DNA of 64,000 nt from Phocoena phocoena (lineage: Eukaryota; Chordata; Mammalia; Artiodactyla; Phocoenidae): contig NC_089234.1 in assembly GCF_963924675.1 (NCBI RefSeq), positions 25,907,668 through 25,971,667 of the forward strand. Direction: 5' to 3'. The notes below the pieces were generated by a model. The model had not been told where the DNA came from. It searched no databases and saw only the letters and a program-made list of their open reading frames with translations. The first letter of the stretch is position 1; each line of letters opens with the position of its first letter. Below, piece after piece: positions 10,860 to 53,761 of the stretch. The position numbers and the translations under genes were made by a program.

Positions 10860-12666
10860 CTTGAAAAACTAAGGCGGGTCTGACACGTGAGGAGCTTGGA
10901 AATGGTCACTCCTGTCCTCACAACAAAAAGAAGCTGAACAAACTGAAAACCCACAGCTCTTCTTAGAACCACCAGAGAATTGCGGTCACAGGGCAAACAA
11001 CTGCCCCCGAACTTGGAGAGACAGGCAGGTACAGAGAATCACAGCTTAGTGGGAACAGAAGCCCACCCCTTGGGGCAAGTACCATAGGAAACTTAAACTG
11101 TGATTGACAAATTGCTGGAAGTTCAGTGTGGACAAGCTTGAGAGTTAAAAATTCCAGGGGGATTCAATCTTTGGTGGCGGTGTGGAGAGACACACTTTTG
11201 TGAGTTTTACCTCCAGGAGCCCACCAGGTTCTCAGGCTGAAGATCAGAGAAAAATTCCTTAGTGCTTCGGGCAGGGAGATGGGAAAAGTGGCCATTCTGA
11301 AGTAGACCCAGAGGCCTCTGCGATTTTTAACAAGGCCTGCCCTCAAAGGAGCCTAGCCTGTTTCACCAGAGCCTAACTACCTTGGGTCTCACCAGAACCT
11401 AACTGACTTCGGGGAAGAGAAACACCCAACTCCACCCCTTCTAGCTTTCCTATCTCACCTAAAGGGAGTAAGGGGAACCTGAGAAGGACTTGTGAAGGTC
11501 CAGGGGCACCTAATCCCAGGACTATAGAACACTCCCCCTCCCCTCACACTGTTGGTGGTATAGGGCTCCCGTATAATAACAGGGAGAACTGACGAACAAC
11601 AGAACGAACCTCGAGTCTCACACCTTATTTAAGAAGAGGTGTCTAGAAACCCAAAGACAACAGGGGAGACAAAAACAAGGACACCAGAGGAAATTTAACT
11701 TTTGACCCCTACAGCTTTAGCAAACAGTAATCACAACCTAACTCCTTGCCAGAAAAAAGTAAAACCTCACACACATCTGGCTTTCAACAAAAAAGGACAA
11801 GGCAACCTAAAAGGCAAAACAAAACAAAACAAAACAAACAAACAAAACCCCACCGTTTGAAGAGACAGAGCAAGCAAGCATCAGAACCAGATGACAGAGA
11901 CTTTGGAATTATCAAACCAGGAATTTTAAATAACTATGATTAATCTGCTAAGGACTCCAATGGGAAAGTGGGCAACATGAATGAACAGACAGATGATGGA
12001 AGCAGAGAGATGGACACTCTAAGAAAGAACCAAAAGGAAATGTCAGAAACTAAAAATACTGTAACAAATGAAAGTGCCTTTGATGGGCTCATCAGTAGGC
12101 TTGACATGGCCAGGGAAAGAATCAGTGAGCCTGAATATGTGTCAACAGAAAATTCCCAAGACTTCCCTGGTGGCACAGTGGATAGAGCTCTGCGCTCCCA
12201 ATGCAGGGGGCCCAGATTCGATCCCTGGTCAGGGAACTAGATCCCACATGCATGCCACAACTAGGGAGCCCGTAAGCCGCAACTAAGGAGCCCACGAGCT
12301 GCAACTAAGACCTAGCACAACCAAATAAATAAATACATACATAAATATGAAAAAAAAAAGAAAAGAAAATTCCCAAACTGAAAAGTAAAGAGAAAAAAAG
12401 AATTTATAAAAAAACAATAGAATATCCAAGAACCTTGGGACAATTACATAAGTTGCAACATACATATAAGAGGAATACCAGAAGGAGAGGAGGAAAAGGA
12501 ACAGAAGAAATATTTGAAGTGATAATGACTGAGAATTTTCCAAAATTAATGACAGAAACGAAACTAGAGACCCAGGAGGCTCAGAGAACATCAAGCAGGA
12601 CAACTATCAGAAAATCTGCACCCAGGCATATTATATCCAAACTGCAGAAAATCAGAAAAGAAGCCA
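10860..12666 (+). mobile_element. Old L1 5' region, interrupted by a SINE
   Basis: The stretch matches my memory of the non-coding 5' part of mammalian L1M elements, for example 'gaacagaagaaatatttgaa' followed by 'tgagaattttccaaaattaa'. It is split by the SINE at 12160-12363, and another SINE follows its end. Confidence 0.55.
12160..12363 (+). mobile_element. CHR-type SINE inside the L1 remnant
   Basis: Head acttccctggtggcacagtg. Target duplication AGAAAATTCCCAA at 12147 and 12364 is perfect. Confidence 0.92.
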
Positions 12667-12886
12667 GGGTTTCCCTGGTGGTTCAGTGGTTGAGAGTCTG
12701 CCTGCCGATGCAGGGGACACAGGTTCGTGCCCCGGTCCGGGAAGATCCCACATGCTGCGGAGCAGCTGGGCCCATGAGCCATGGCTGCTGAGCCTGCACA
12801 TCCGGAGCCTGCGTGTCCGGAGCCTGTGCTCCACAACGGGAGAGGCCACAACAGTGAGAGGCCCGCATACTGAAAAAAAAAAAAAC
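12667..12886 (+). mobile_element. CHR-type SINE (short form) with internal duplication
   Basis: Short-form SINE with poly(A). The word gcctgc-RYRTCCGGA occurs twice in a row near 12794-12824, unlike the other copies. Confidence 0.9.
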
Positions 12887-12989
12887 AGCTATGGCTTTTG
12901 AACTTTTGCCTGAAAATTTCAGGAAGCCATTAAAAGATTTCAAGAAGAGGGACAAGGTGAGATGTGTAGTTTAGAAAGAACAATCTGGG

Positions 12990-13338
12990 GACTTCCCTGG
13001 TGGTGCAATGGTTAAGAATCCACCTGCCAATGCAGGGGACATGGGTTCAAGCCCTGGTCGGGGAAGAACCCACATACTGCGGAGTAGCTAAGCCCGTGTG
13101 CCACAACTACTGAGCGTGCGCTCTAGAGCCCACAAGGCACAAGTGCTGAGCCTGTGTGCCACAACTACTGAAGCCCACGCGCCTAGAGCCTGTGCTCCTC
13201 AACAAGAGAAGCCACAGCAATGAGAAGCCCGCGCACCACAGCAGAGTAGCCCCCGTTCGCCACAACTAGAGAAAGCCCGCGCACAGCAACGAAGACCCAA
13301 TGCAGCCAAAAATAAATAAATAAATTTACTAAAAAAAA
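12990..13338 (+). mobile_element. CHR-type SINE (long form)
   Basis: A full long form ending in an aaataaataaat-type tail. Target duplication AGAAAGAACAATCTGGG at 12973 and 13339 is perfect. Confidence 0.95.
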
Positions 13339-13549
13339 AGAAAGAACAATCTGGGAAATCATATGAAAGCAAATAGGGTATGGCAGGACCTCACAGGATG
13401 CAGATACCAGCTGGAAGCGAACCCCCAACAATCCACACAAGAAGTGGGGCTCAAATGAACCCAGATGCACCAGAACTGGGAGGAGGATCAAAAGAAGAGA
13501 AGCTTTTAAAGCAGCAGAATCCGAAGATTTGCTAAGTTATAGGGTATAG

Positions 13550-14230
13550 GAGGAATATTCTATCAGTCAGGGCTCAACCACAGAAACAAAACCAATAGGA
13601 GATTTTCTATCTATCCATCTACCCATCAATCTATCTACCCACCTACCTCCCTCCTGGAATCTCTAACCTCAGGGTGGCGGGGGCCCAGCCCTTTTTTTTT
13701 TTTTTTTTTTTTTTTGTGGTACGCGGGCCTCTCACTGTTCTGGCCTCTCCCATTGCGGAGCACAGGCTCCGGACTCGCAGGCTCAGCGGCCATGGCTCAC
13801 GGGTCCAGCCGCTCTGCGGCACATGGGACCTTCCCAGACCGGGGCATGAACCCGTGTCCCCTGCATCGGCAGGCGGACTCTCAACCACTGCGCCACCAGG
13901 GAAGCCCCCCAGCCCTTTTTTAAAGGGATTCCATCTGATTAGGTCAGGCCACCCAGGATAATCTCCCTTTAGATTAACTCAAAGCCAACCACTTAGGGAT
14001 TTTAATTACATTTGCAAAATCCCTTCACCACGGTACCTAAATCAGTGTTTGGTCTAATAACTAAAAGAAAGTGTGTGTTTGTTACAAATTGGCTGCTTCT
14101 CCCTCAGAGGCCCATCCAACTGGAAATATAGCAGAGAGGGGCTCCTGGGGAGTTTCTCTGGCCTAGCCCAGTTGACCCATCACAAATACCTAGAGTGATA
14201 CCAGGGTTTCTGACTGGGGCAATAACGTGC
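13550..14230. mobile_element. Old interspersed repeat of unassigned family
   Basis: Words such as tcagggctcaaccacagaaa and cacttagggattttaattac recall a common old L1-type 3' repeat. A CHR SINE at 13698 splits it. Confidence 0.35.
13698..13907 (-). mobile_element. CHR-type SINE (short form)
   Basis: Reverse orientation. Target duplication CCCAGCCCTTTTTT is at 13684 and 13908. Confidence 0.95.
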
Positions 14231-14691
14231 TGAGACAGAATATAGAAAAATAGGCTTTAAGGGAGAAAACAGTGAGTTTGACTTTCCTTGTGTTGAGTTT
14301 CAAGTGCTATGAGACCTTCTCAAACACAAGAGGCTGCCATCTGTCTCAGTCCCTTTGTAAATACTAGTCCAGGGTGCTATTCCTTCCCCTCTTCACTAAA
14401 TAACACCTGCTCATCCTTTTTTTTTTTTCTTTTTAAGGAATAATTTTCAGATTTACTGCTATATCTTCTACTACTATGTCATTTGTCTTTTTTTTCTTGA
14501 AAAAAAAAATCACCTGAGGATTTTCCACATATATTGAATTACAAGTTCGCAGGCACAGCTTGAGCAAGATTTAAAAAGCTACCCTCTTCAAAGTTTGCTG
14601 CCCACTGAAGGGCTGGCGGGCAGGAAACTGGATGTGCTGGAATGCTGACTTGGAGGACTGACAAAATTCGCCAGGAAGCCACTGAGATTCT

Positions 14692-14799
14692 GGGAAGCTG
14701 CTCACAGGGATGCTGAGGGAACTCAATGGGAAGACACCCACATGGGTGCTGCTGAAACTCACTGGGAAGCTGCCTGGTGGGGTGCTGTTGAAACTTGAT
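14692..14799 (+). repeat. 36-bp minisatellite, three units
   Basis: Three consecutive 36-bp units at 14692, 14728 and 14764, each beginning gggaag with a conserved core gctg...gaaact/gaactc. A partial, more diverged unit may precede them. Confidence 0.8.
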
Positions 14800-15179
14800 A
14801 ATAGGCAAGCACCCAGACACCCGGAAGACTACCTCTTCCTCATCAGTGTTCCCCTGGCACCCTCTACTGGTAGAGCTTAAAATCATCTCAGAGGGCAAAG
14901 GAAAAATGTTTACAACACCAAGTATCATAAAACAGGGCAAAGAAGGGTAGATTTGGAGCTAAGGACCAATAACCTATCTGGCACTTACTTTTTTCGTTTA
15001 ACATCTTAGAGAATTCTCCATTTGAGATATACAACTCTATCATTCTTTTTAGTGATTATATAATATTCCATGTGCCTTAATTTCATTATTTGATAGACAT
15101 TTGGGTTATTTTCAGTTTTTCACTGCTATGGTGAGCACCCTTACACACATCACTTTATGTATATGGCAACTGTATCTTT

Positions 15180-15538
15180 TTTTTAATGCTGTCTTTTTAA
15201 ATAAAATTTATTTTGGGTTGTGTTGGGTCTTCGTTGCTGTGCGAGGGCTTTCTCCAGTTGCAGCAAGCAGGGGCTACTCTTCGTTGTGGTGCATGGGCTT
15301 CTCATTGCTGTGGCTTCTCTTGTTGCGGAGCACGGGCTCTAGGCACGCAGGCTTCAGTAGCTGCAGCACTTGGGCTGGGTAGCTGAGGCACACAGGCCCT
15401 AGAGCACAGGCTCAGTAGTTGTGGCGCACGGGCTTAGTTGCCCCGTGGCATGTAAGATCTTCCCGGACCAAGGCTCGAACCCATGTCCCCTGCATTGGCA
15501 GGCGGATTCTTAACCACTGAGCCACCAGGGAAGTCCCC
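15180..15538 (-). mobile_element. CHR-type SINE (long form)
   Basis: Target duplication ATGGCAACTRTATCTTT is at 15163 and 15539 (one mismatch). Confidence 0.94.
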
Positions 15539-15762
15539 ATGGCAACTATATCTTTAGGATTGATTTCTAGAAGTGGAATTGCTGGATCAAAGGATATACA
15601 TGTTTTAAATTAAGTCTTTATAATACAAACTGATTTTTCACGAGTTGTGTAAGATAATGCTGCTTTAGTCAAACTTTCACCAAAATGGGTATTATAAATC
15701 TTTTCTTTGTTTGCCAATTTGATGGGGAGAAACAATATTGTTGTTTTAATTTGTATTTTCTT

Positions 15763-15899
15763 TTTTTAATTAAAAAAAAATTTTTTTTTTGGCTGCGCCA
15801 TGCAGCATAATGGATCTCAGTTCCCCAACCAGGGATCAAACCTGTGTCCCCTGCAGCAGAAGTGTGGAGTCTTAACCACTGGACTGCCAGAGAAGCCCC
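15763..15899 (-). mobile_element. CHR-type SINE (minimal form)
   Basis: Target duplication TAATTTGTATTTTCTT at 15747 and 15900 is perfect. Confidence 0.92.
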
Positions 15900-16399
15900 T
15901 AATTTGTATTTTCTTGATTCTTAATGAGATTAAGCATCTTTTCATATGTTTTTGGCCATTTGTTTTTCTCATTCTGAAAACATTGTCTTTTTAAATTACA
16001 GAAGTCATTTTTGTAATAATTCAGTGCCAAAGTATATAAAGTGAAAATGATAGTGGTTAACATGTTAAAAAAAAATAGCTATCTTCTTGAGTTATACAAT
16101 CATCTAAATCCAAAAGCACTCACAGACTTGAGCAAACAAAGCCAGTGTTTCATATTAGGGAAAGGAAACATATCGCTGATGGAAGCTGCAGACCTAGTAA
16201 AAAATAAATGTTTTATACTAAGTAGTAGAATGAAAGGAAACTTCCACCCAAGACCACTACCTCAATAAAGACCCATGGGTTATTACGGCTGCAAAGGAAG
16301 TTCACCTCAGAATAAACGGCAGCCTTAAAAGCAGGTGCATTAGCAAATAATTTCAAGGGCTCCCCCCCCCAAAAATAGTAGCCTTTTGCTCTGCAGAGA

Positions 16400-16710
16400 C
16401 AGTCTGAGTGACCTGCAAGGAAGCACCTACCTGTCCTTCATATCTTCGCTCACACCTCCTTTCCTCAGAGTATCCTCTGAAGGACCCCCTTCCTCCCTCC
16501 CATGCAACTAGATCCGCTGCTCTGCTATAAGCCCTCTTGGCTCCGTACTTTTCACTCAGAGCCATGCCAGTCTGTCATGATACTCTGGGGTTTTACATTA
16601 ATGCCCACCTTCCCCCACTAGGCCATAAGCTCCCTGAAGCCAGGAGTTGCGTACATTTTGCTCACCACCGTTGCCTCAACGCCTAGCACAAGAATTCGAG
16701 TATTTGCTAA
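16400..16710 (+). mobile_element. L2 3' end remnant
   Basis: L2-like terminus with ccataagctccctgaagcca and gcctagcacaagaattcgag words. Confidence 0.5.
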
Positions 16711-17451
16711 AAAAGAGGTCCAGTTGGTCAGCAATTGGATATTTAGGCTTAAAACCCAGCATGGAGATCTGGGTTAGGAGTAAAACAGTGAGGGAGCAGC
16801 ACGGGGGTGGCGGGTAGTTTAAGATAAAGTTTTCCAAGGAGAATACACAGACTGGGAAGAGCAGCGATCCAAGGACATACCCTTAAAAACCACTATATTT
16901 AAGAGGTAACCCAACAAAAAGATGAGAAAGAACAACCCGAGAGGTGTGGCAGGCAGGAGAAGCCAACAGATGAGGCAGAGCGAGAGAGGCGATCAAGTTT
17001 TAGATTGTCTGTTAGGGTGGGAGAGACTTTGGCAAGCTGATGGCTCAGGGTGAGCCACTTCCCCAGGAGGGAGGAGAGGCCCACTGCAGTGGTTCCGCAG
17101 CACCCCTGGGGGGCCCTGGCTCCCTGACTCAGTGGCAACCTCTCGGGGCAAGTCAGACGGCCCACAGCAAGAGCCCACTGCCAGGACTCTGGCTTCCCCC
17201 TCTCACACCCCACCACAGAGCCCACGAGAAAGCTCTTGGCTCTGCCCTTTGGGGACAGGCTGACTCGGCTCCTGCAGGCTGGTCCAAAGACCAAAGACAT
17301 TTCACCCAGTCCCAACTGAAGCCAGGGGTGGGAGGAGGGGAAAGAGTTCACCTCCCTTCACTCTACAGAAAGGAAAAGGAGTTGGCCTTGGCTTACAGAG
17401 ACCCACACTCCCACCGGATACAGACAGTCCCAAATGCTATGCCTCCCCCTC

Positions 17452-17452
<1 letters not shown>

Positions 17453-17504
<52 letters not shown>
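17453..17504 (+). repeat. (AC)n microsatellite
   Basis: An uninterrupted dinucleotide run of about 26 repeats. Confidence 0.97.
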
Positions 17505-17506
<2 letters not shown>

Positions 17507-18489
17507 CAGCCAACCCTCTCCACCCTCAACCCAACAATCCAACATTGGAAAGTCCTCTGACTTTCACAATGGAAGCATTTCTACCATGAGGGGGTAATCA
17601 TTTGCTAAATCATGCAAGAACCTTTGCCTTCATTACCAAGGTCAGGATAGGAACTGCCCAGTCCTGTCTTATGTAAAACATACAGGGAAAAAAATCTAAA
17701 TTCTATGTCTCAACTTTTCCCCCCACGCATTGGCCCCCAATGGGGGCAGTTCCGTGACTCCTTCAGGGCAAACTCAAGCCCTTCTGTCACATACTCCCAT
17801 AGCATCCTGTCCTCCTTTGAAGCAAGCTGGGTTTTTGTAATTGTCACTTTCTTGTTATTTACAGTTATCAGTGTAAAATTTGCCTCCCCTAACAGACTAT
17901 AAGGTTCACGCTATAGCCCTCATCTGCCCTCTAAAAGCACTTACTGCCTGCCTGAAATACATTCCAACTTATTCTTGGGTTCTCTGGGCAACAAGGATGT
18001 CCCCCTCTTTTTTTTTTTTGTCAAACTAAGAACCTGCCTTGGTTACAGAAGCTTTCTTTCATGAAGCTGCAAATTGTCTACCCCTCCTATACTGAGTCCT
18101 ACTGGTCTTAAGTTTTCTTCAACAGTTATGATCCCTCTTCCTACACGAACCATATCTAATACTTCCTAAAAAGGTGACTATTACATCCAGGGTTCCGCTA
18201 CAGGGAACAGGGGGAGGTGGAAATCAAACAGGTGACTAACCAATACCTCCCTTTCCTTCCAGGATTAGAGAACGTCACGGCTCAAAGACATTAGGGATCT
18301 CAGCTTACAGATGAGGAAACTGATGCCTAGGAAGGTTCACATGGATTGAGCCAGCATGGTGAGCATTTGTGGCACATGTGGTCCTGCACTGTGGCAGATA
18401 TAAATGTGAATAGGAAACAGATCCAGTTCTGTTTATCCAAAGATCTGACAACAGCTAGGGCCATATTTTCCCAAGGTTACAAGGCTTAG

Positions 18490-18574
18490 ACAGGAATTCC
18501 CTAGAGGTCCAGTGGTTAGGACTCTGCCCTTCACTGCTGAGGGTACGGTGCCAAAAAAAAAAAAAAAGATCACA
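18490..18574 (+). mobile_element. CHR-type SINE, very short (about 85 bp)
   Basis: Head ggaattccctagaggtccag then an early poly(A). Target duplication GGTTACAAGGCTTAG is at 18475 and 18575, so the short length is that of the inserted copy, not a later deletion. Confidence 0.85.
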
Positions 18575-18945
18575 GGTTACAAGGCTTAGGGTCACCTAGA
18601 TAGGTCCTCTATCCACTACAGGGTGCTTGTCTCGAGAAAGAGAGAGAGAAAGAGAAAGAAAGAGAGGGAGGGAAGAAGGGAAAAGATTAAAAAAATGATA
18701 TAACCTACTTACCTCTCCTAAAGTAATGCTCGTTCTTCCAGGGAGAGCTGATTTTCTCTGGCAGACAGTATCAGAGTCTGGAAAACAGGCTTCCGAACCT
18801 CTTCTGTTGTATCCTTTTGCAAGTGTGGGGGAAGTACCCAAGATCTTCCCATTTGAAACCCCAGGTAGGGAGAAAAACAAAATGTCATCGCTTGTACTCC
18901 CATCAGAGGAAGATGGGAGTCAAAGACTCAAGAAGTTCAGACACA

Positions 18946-19279
18946 GGACTTCCCTAGTGGAGCAGTGATTAAGAATCCGCCTGCCAATGCAGGGGACACG
19001 GTTCGAGCCCTGGTCCAGGAAGATCCCACATGCCGTGGAGCAGCTAAGCCCGTGCACCACAACTACCGAGCCTGCGCTCTAGAGCCTGCGAGCCACAACT
19101 ACTGAGCCCACGTGCCACATCTACTGAAGCCCGAGCACCTAGAGCCCGTGCTCCGTAACAAGGGAAGCCACTGCAATGAGAAGCCTGCACACTGCAATGA
19201 GAGTAGCCCCCACTCGCCACAACTAGAGAAAGCCCGTGCACAGCGACAAAGACCCAACGCAGCCCAAAAAAATAAATAA
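18946..19279 (+). mobile_element. CHR-type SINE (long form)
   Basis: Target duplication AAGAAGTTCAGACACA at 18930 and 19280 is perfect. Confidence 0.95.
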
Positions 19280-19777
19280 AAGAAGTTCAGACACAAAGAC
19301 CACTGAGATGGCGAGGGCTGGTGTCAAGGCTGCCTAGAGCAAGTTGGAGAATGAGACTAATAATTAAACCAGCAGACCCTGGTAGTATATACTTTTGTAC
19401 AATCATGTGACTCCGAGGCAACCATGATGTTAGACACCAGGCAACTTAGAAAGAGAAGTCTGCTTTGCCTCTTTCACAAAAGAACCAACAGGCTAGAGAT
19501 GGGTGGATTGAAAAGAGTACATACTCTGAATTAACCATTCACCTTGCACCTCCTTAGTCAAGGTTCTGAACTGAGTTTTCTCTCCAAGCATCTGATGCAG
19601 GTAGGCAGGTAGCAGATGTTTTTAAAAATACTTTACTTGAATGCATAAAAAGCTAAGGACCATTCAGGGAAAATCTGCCTTCATTCCAATGATCTTAACT
19701 AGGCTGAAAAGGCTGCTGTTCATAAAAGCAGCAAAGCCCAAAACTTGGATGAAGCTATTAACAACAGCTAAGCCATG

Positions 19778-19887
19778 GGACCTCCCTGGCGGTCCAGTGG
19801 TTAAGACTCCCTGCTTCCACTGCAGGGATCACTGGTTCGATCCCTGGTCAGGGAACGTTCCTCGCGGCCAAAAAATAAAAAAATAAA
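19778..19887 (+). mobile_element. CHR-type SINE (minimal form)
   Basis: Head gggacctccctggcggtcca, B-box-like ggttcgatccctgg, then an A-rich tail. A short imperfect duplication around CTAAGCC flanks it. Confidence 0.88.
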
Positions 19888-19889
19888 AA

Positions 19890-19990
19890 CTAAGCCCCAT
19901 ATAGCACTTCCTAAGTGCCAGGTAATGTTCTATGTACTTGACATATAATAATCCTCACAAGAACCCAATGAGGTAGGTAAGAGGCACATA
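19890..19990 (+). mobile_element. MIR SINE remnant
   Basis: MIR 5' words agcacttcctaagtgccagg and cctcacaagaacccaatgag. Confidence 0.6.
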
Positions 19991-20853
19991 CACACACACA
20001 TCTGTAAACCTCCAGGTGTATCATCCATGCCCACACTTTATCTGCTCTTAAAAACTTCTGGATTTACATCTCAGGTATAAACCATTCTGTTCCTCCAACA
20101 TGGACAATACAATATGGTGTTTAATAATTCCTCAAGAGTCAGAAAGTACTAGGTTCAAGTCCCCACTCTTATCGCTTAAAATAACCAGTTTCTAGGGCTG
20201 TGAGAATGAAATGGAATCTTGTATGAAAAGCATTTCACTAGGAAGGATGTAATTTCCATGGGGGCAGATTTAGCCCCCTGCTGTGTCTCCAGGATCTGGA
20301 ATAGGACCTGGCACAAATGTTATAACTCTTCTTTCTGTCCTCTGCACGGGGAAGTGGTAGAAGGTAACACCCAGAATCCCTCCCACTGTTTCTTGCCTGT
20401 AAGTGCAGGCCCCTTTTTGCCTCCTCCGGGGCTGCAGACGGCGCACCGACCGGTCCAACGTAGATCAACGAAACTATCCTTCCCAAAACGTCTTTCATCC
20501 CCGCTCTCAGCTCACCCCAGCCCTCAGGGCCAGTCCTCAAGCGGCTTCTTGCCTTCCGACAGGCAGCCTCCCACCACCAGGAGTCCTCCAGCCCGGATTC
20601 TAACACAGGTGTGTGGAGATGGGTGCGCAACCCATGACTCCCCCGCCCCTCAGCCCGGCACACGAAGGTGCTGGGGGCCGTAAAGGAGAGGTCCACAGGT
20701 AGACCCTTCTCTTGCCACGTGGCTTCCGCAGGTGGAAGCCCAGCCCGCGCTGCAGCCCCTCCTGGGCAGAGTCAGGACAGAAATGCAAGCTCCCTCCGGG
20801 ATGTGGGGACTGGAGGTATATGTGGCAGGCGGACTCCTCCCAAGACCCCTTAC

Positions 20854-21000
20854 CTGGTCCCGGGAGGAACGCACTGAGACAACTGCTACCAGATGCACCC
20901 CGCGTTGGCAGCTTGGCCAGGGTGCACTTCTGGCTTCAGCCCGGGAACCGCCCCTCACCCCGCCCCCACACCTCTCCTTCTGTACCAATCACAGGCCGGG
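20854..21000 (-). other. SFXN2: Predicted SFXN2 non-coding first exon (3' edge defined only)
   Basis: Coding exon 1 has an acceptor one base before its ATG, so an upstream 5' UTR exon is needed. On the minus strand a strong donor, CAG/GTAAGG, is seen with the last exon base at 20854, inside the GC-rich block shared with ARL3. The transcription start is not defined by sequence alone; 21000 is only a nominal edge. This would make SFXN2 intron 1 about 11.3 kb. Confidence 0.45.
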
Positions 21001-21215
21001 TGGCCCCCGCCAGCCACGTGGGCGAGTTTTCACCATTCCCTGGGTCTTCACCAGCCTGCCACAGCCTCCAGCCGCTCCAGCAGCCCGCCTGCGCAGTGGG
21101 AGGGCACATTGGCGCGCTTGCGCACTTTGGGAAAAGAGGAGCTGGACCCCGCCCCGTCCTGCTGCTTTGCTCCTCCGCTGTGCGTACAGGGGACGTCGGG
21201 GGCGGTGCCGCAGGA

Positions 21216-21230
21216 GTTGCCCCTGGTAAC
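21216..21230 (+). promoter_or_regulatory. X-box (RFX-type binding motif) upstream of ARL3
   Basis: GTTGCC-CCT-GGTAAC fits the X-box consensus GTNRCC N0-3 RGYAAC exactly, with a 3-nt spacer. It ends 50 bp before the ARL3 ATG. RFX factors drive many cilium genes through such sites, and ARL3 is a ciliary GTPase. Occupancy is inference. Confidence 0.6.
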
Positions 21231-21239
21231 GGGGGAGGC

Positions 21240-21266
21240 AGGAGGAGGAGGAGGAGGAGGAGGAGG
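21240..21266 (+). repeat. (GGA)n repeat in the ARL3 5' UTR
   Basis: About nine GGA triplets just upstream of the ARL3 start codon, probably transcribed as 5' UTR. Repeats of this kind often vary in length between individuals. Confidence 0.8.
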
Positions 21267-21280
21267 GACTCGGCGGGAGG

Positions 21281-53761
<32,481 letters not shown>

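Larger units (their letters stand above)
14980..16000. mobile_element. L1M-type remnant split by two CHR SINEs
   Basis: Contains the well-known word tagaagtggaattgctggat and aagcatcttttcatatgttt, typical of old L1 3' ends. SINEs at 15180 and 15763 interrupt it. Confidence 0.5.
9587..20853 (-). other. SFXN2: SFXN2 intron 1 (inferred)
   Basis: An 11-kb stretch with no coding exon that I recognise. It holds MIR-like pieces (about 10.6-10.83 kb and 19.89-19.99 kb), an old L1 5' region (about 10.86-12.66 kb), several CHR SINEs, a 36-bp minisatellite, L2-like pieces (about 16.4-16.7 kb) and an (AC)n microsatellite. Sequence at about 13.55-14.23 kb looks like an old interspersed repeat of unassigned family. 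Confidence 0.5.

Noticed and set aside
13674..13961. Recurrent 60-130 codon frames with similar sequences at many places in the window
   Set aside because: They are translations of CHR-type SINEs in various frames, not genes. Their similarity reflects the repeat.
14692..14799. Direct repeats considered as a CRISPR-like array
   Set aside because: The units are contiguous with no unique spacers, in a mammalian intron; this is a minisatellite.
17040..17597. 185-codon frame in SFXN2 intron 1
   Set aside because: It reads through the (AC)n tract as a Thr-His repeat; chance frame.
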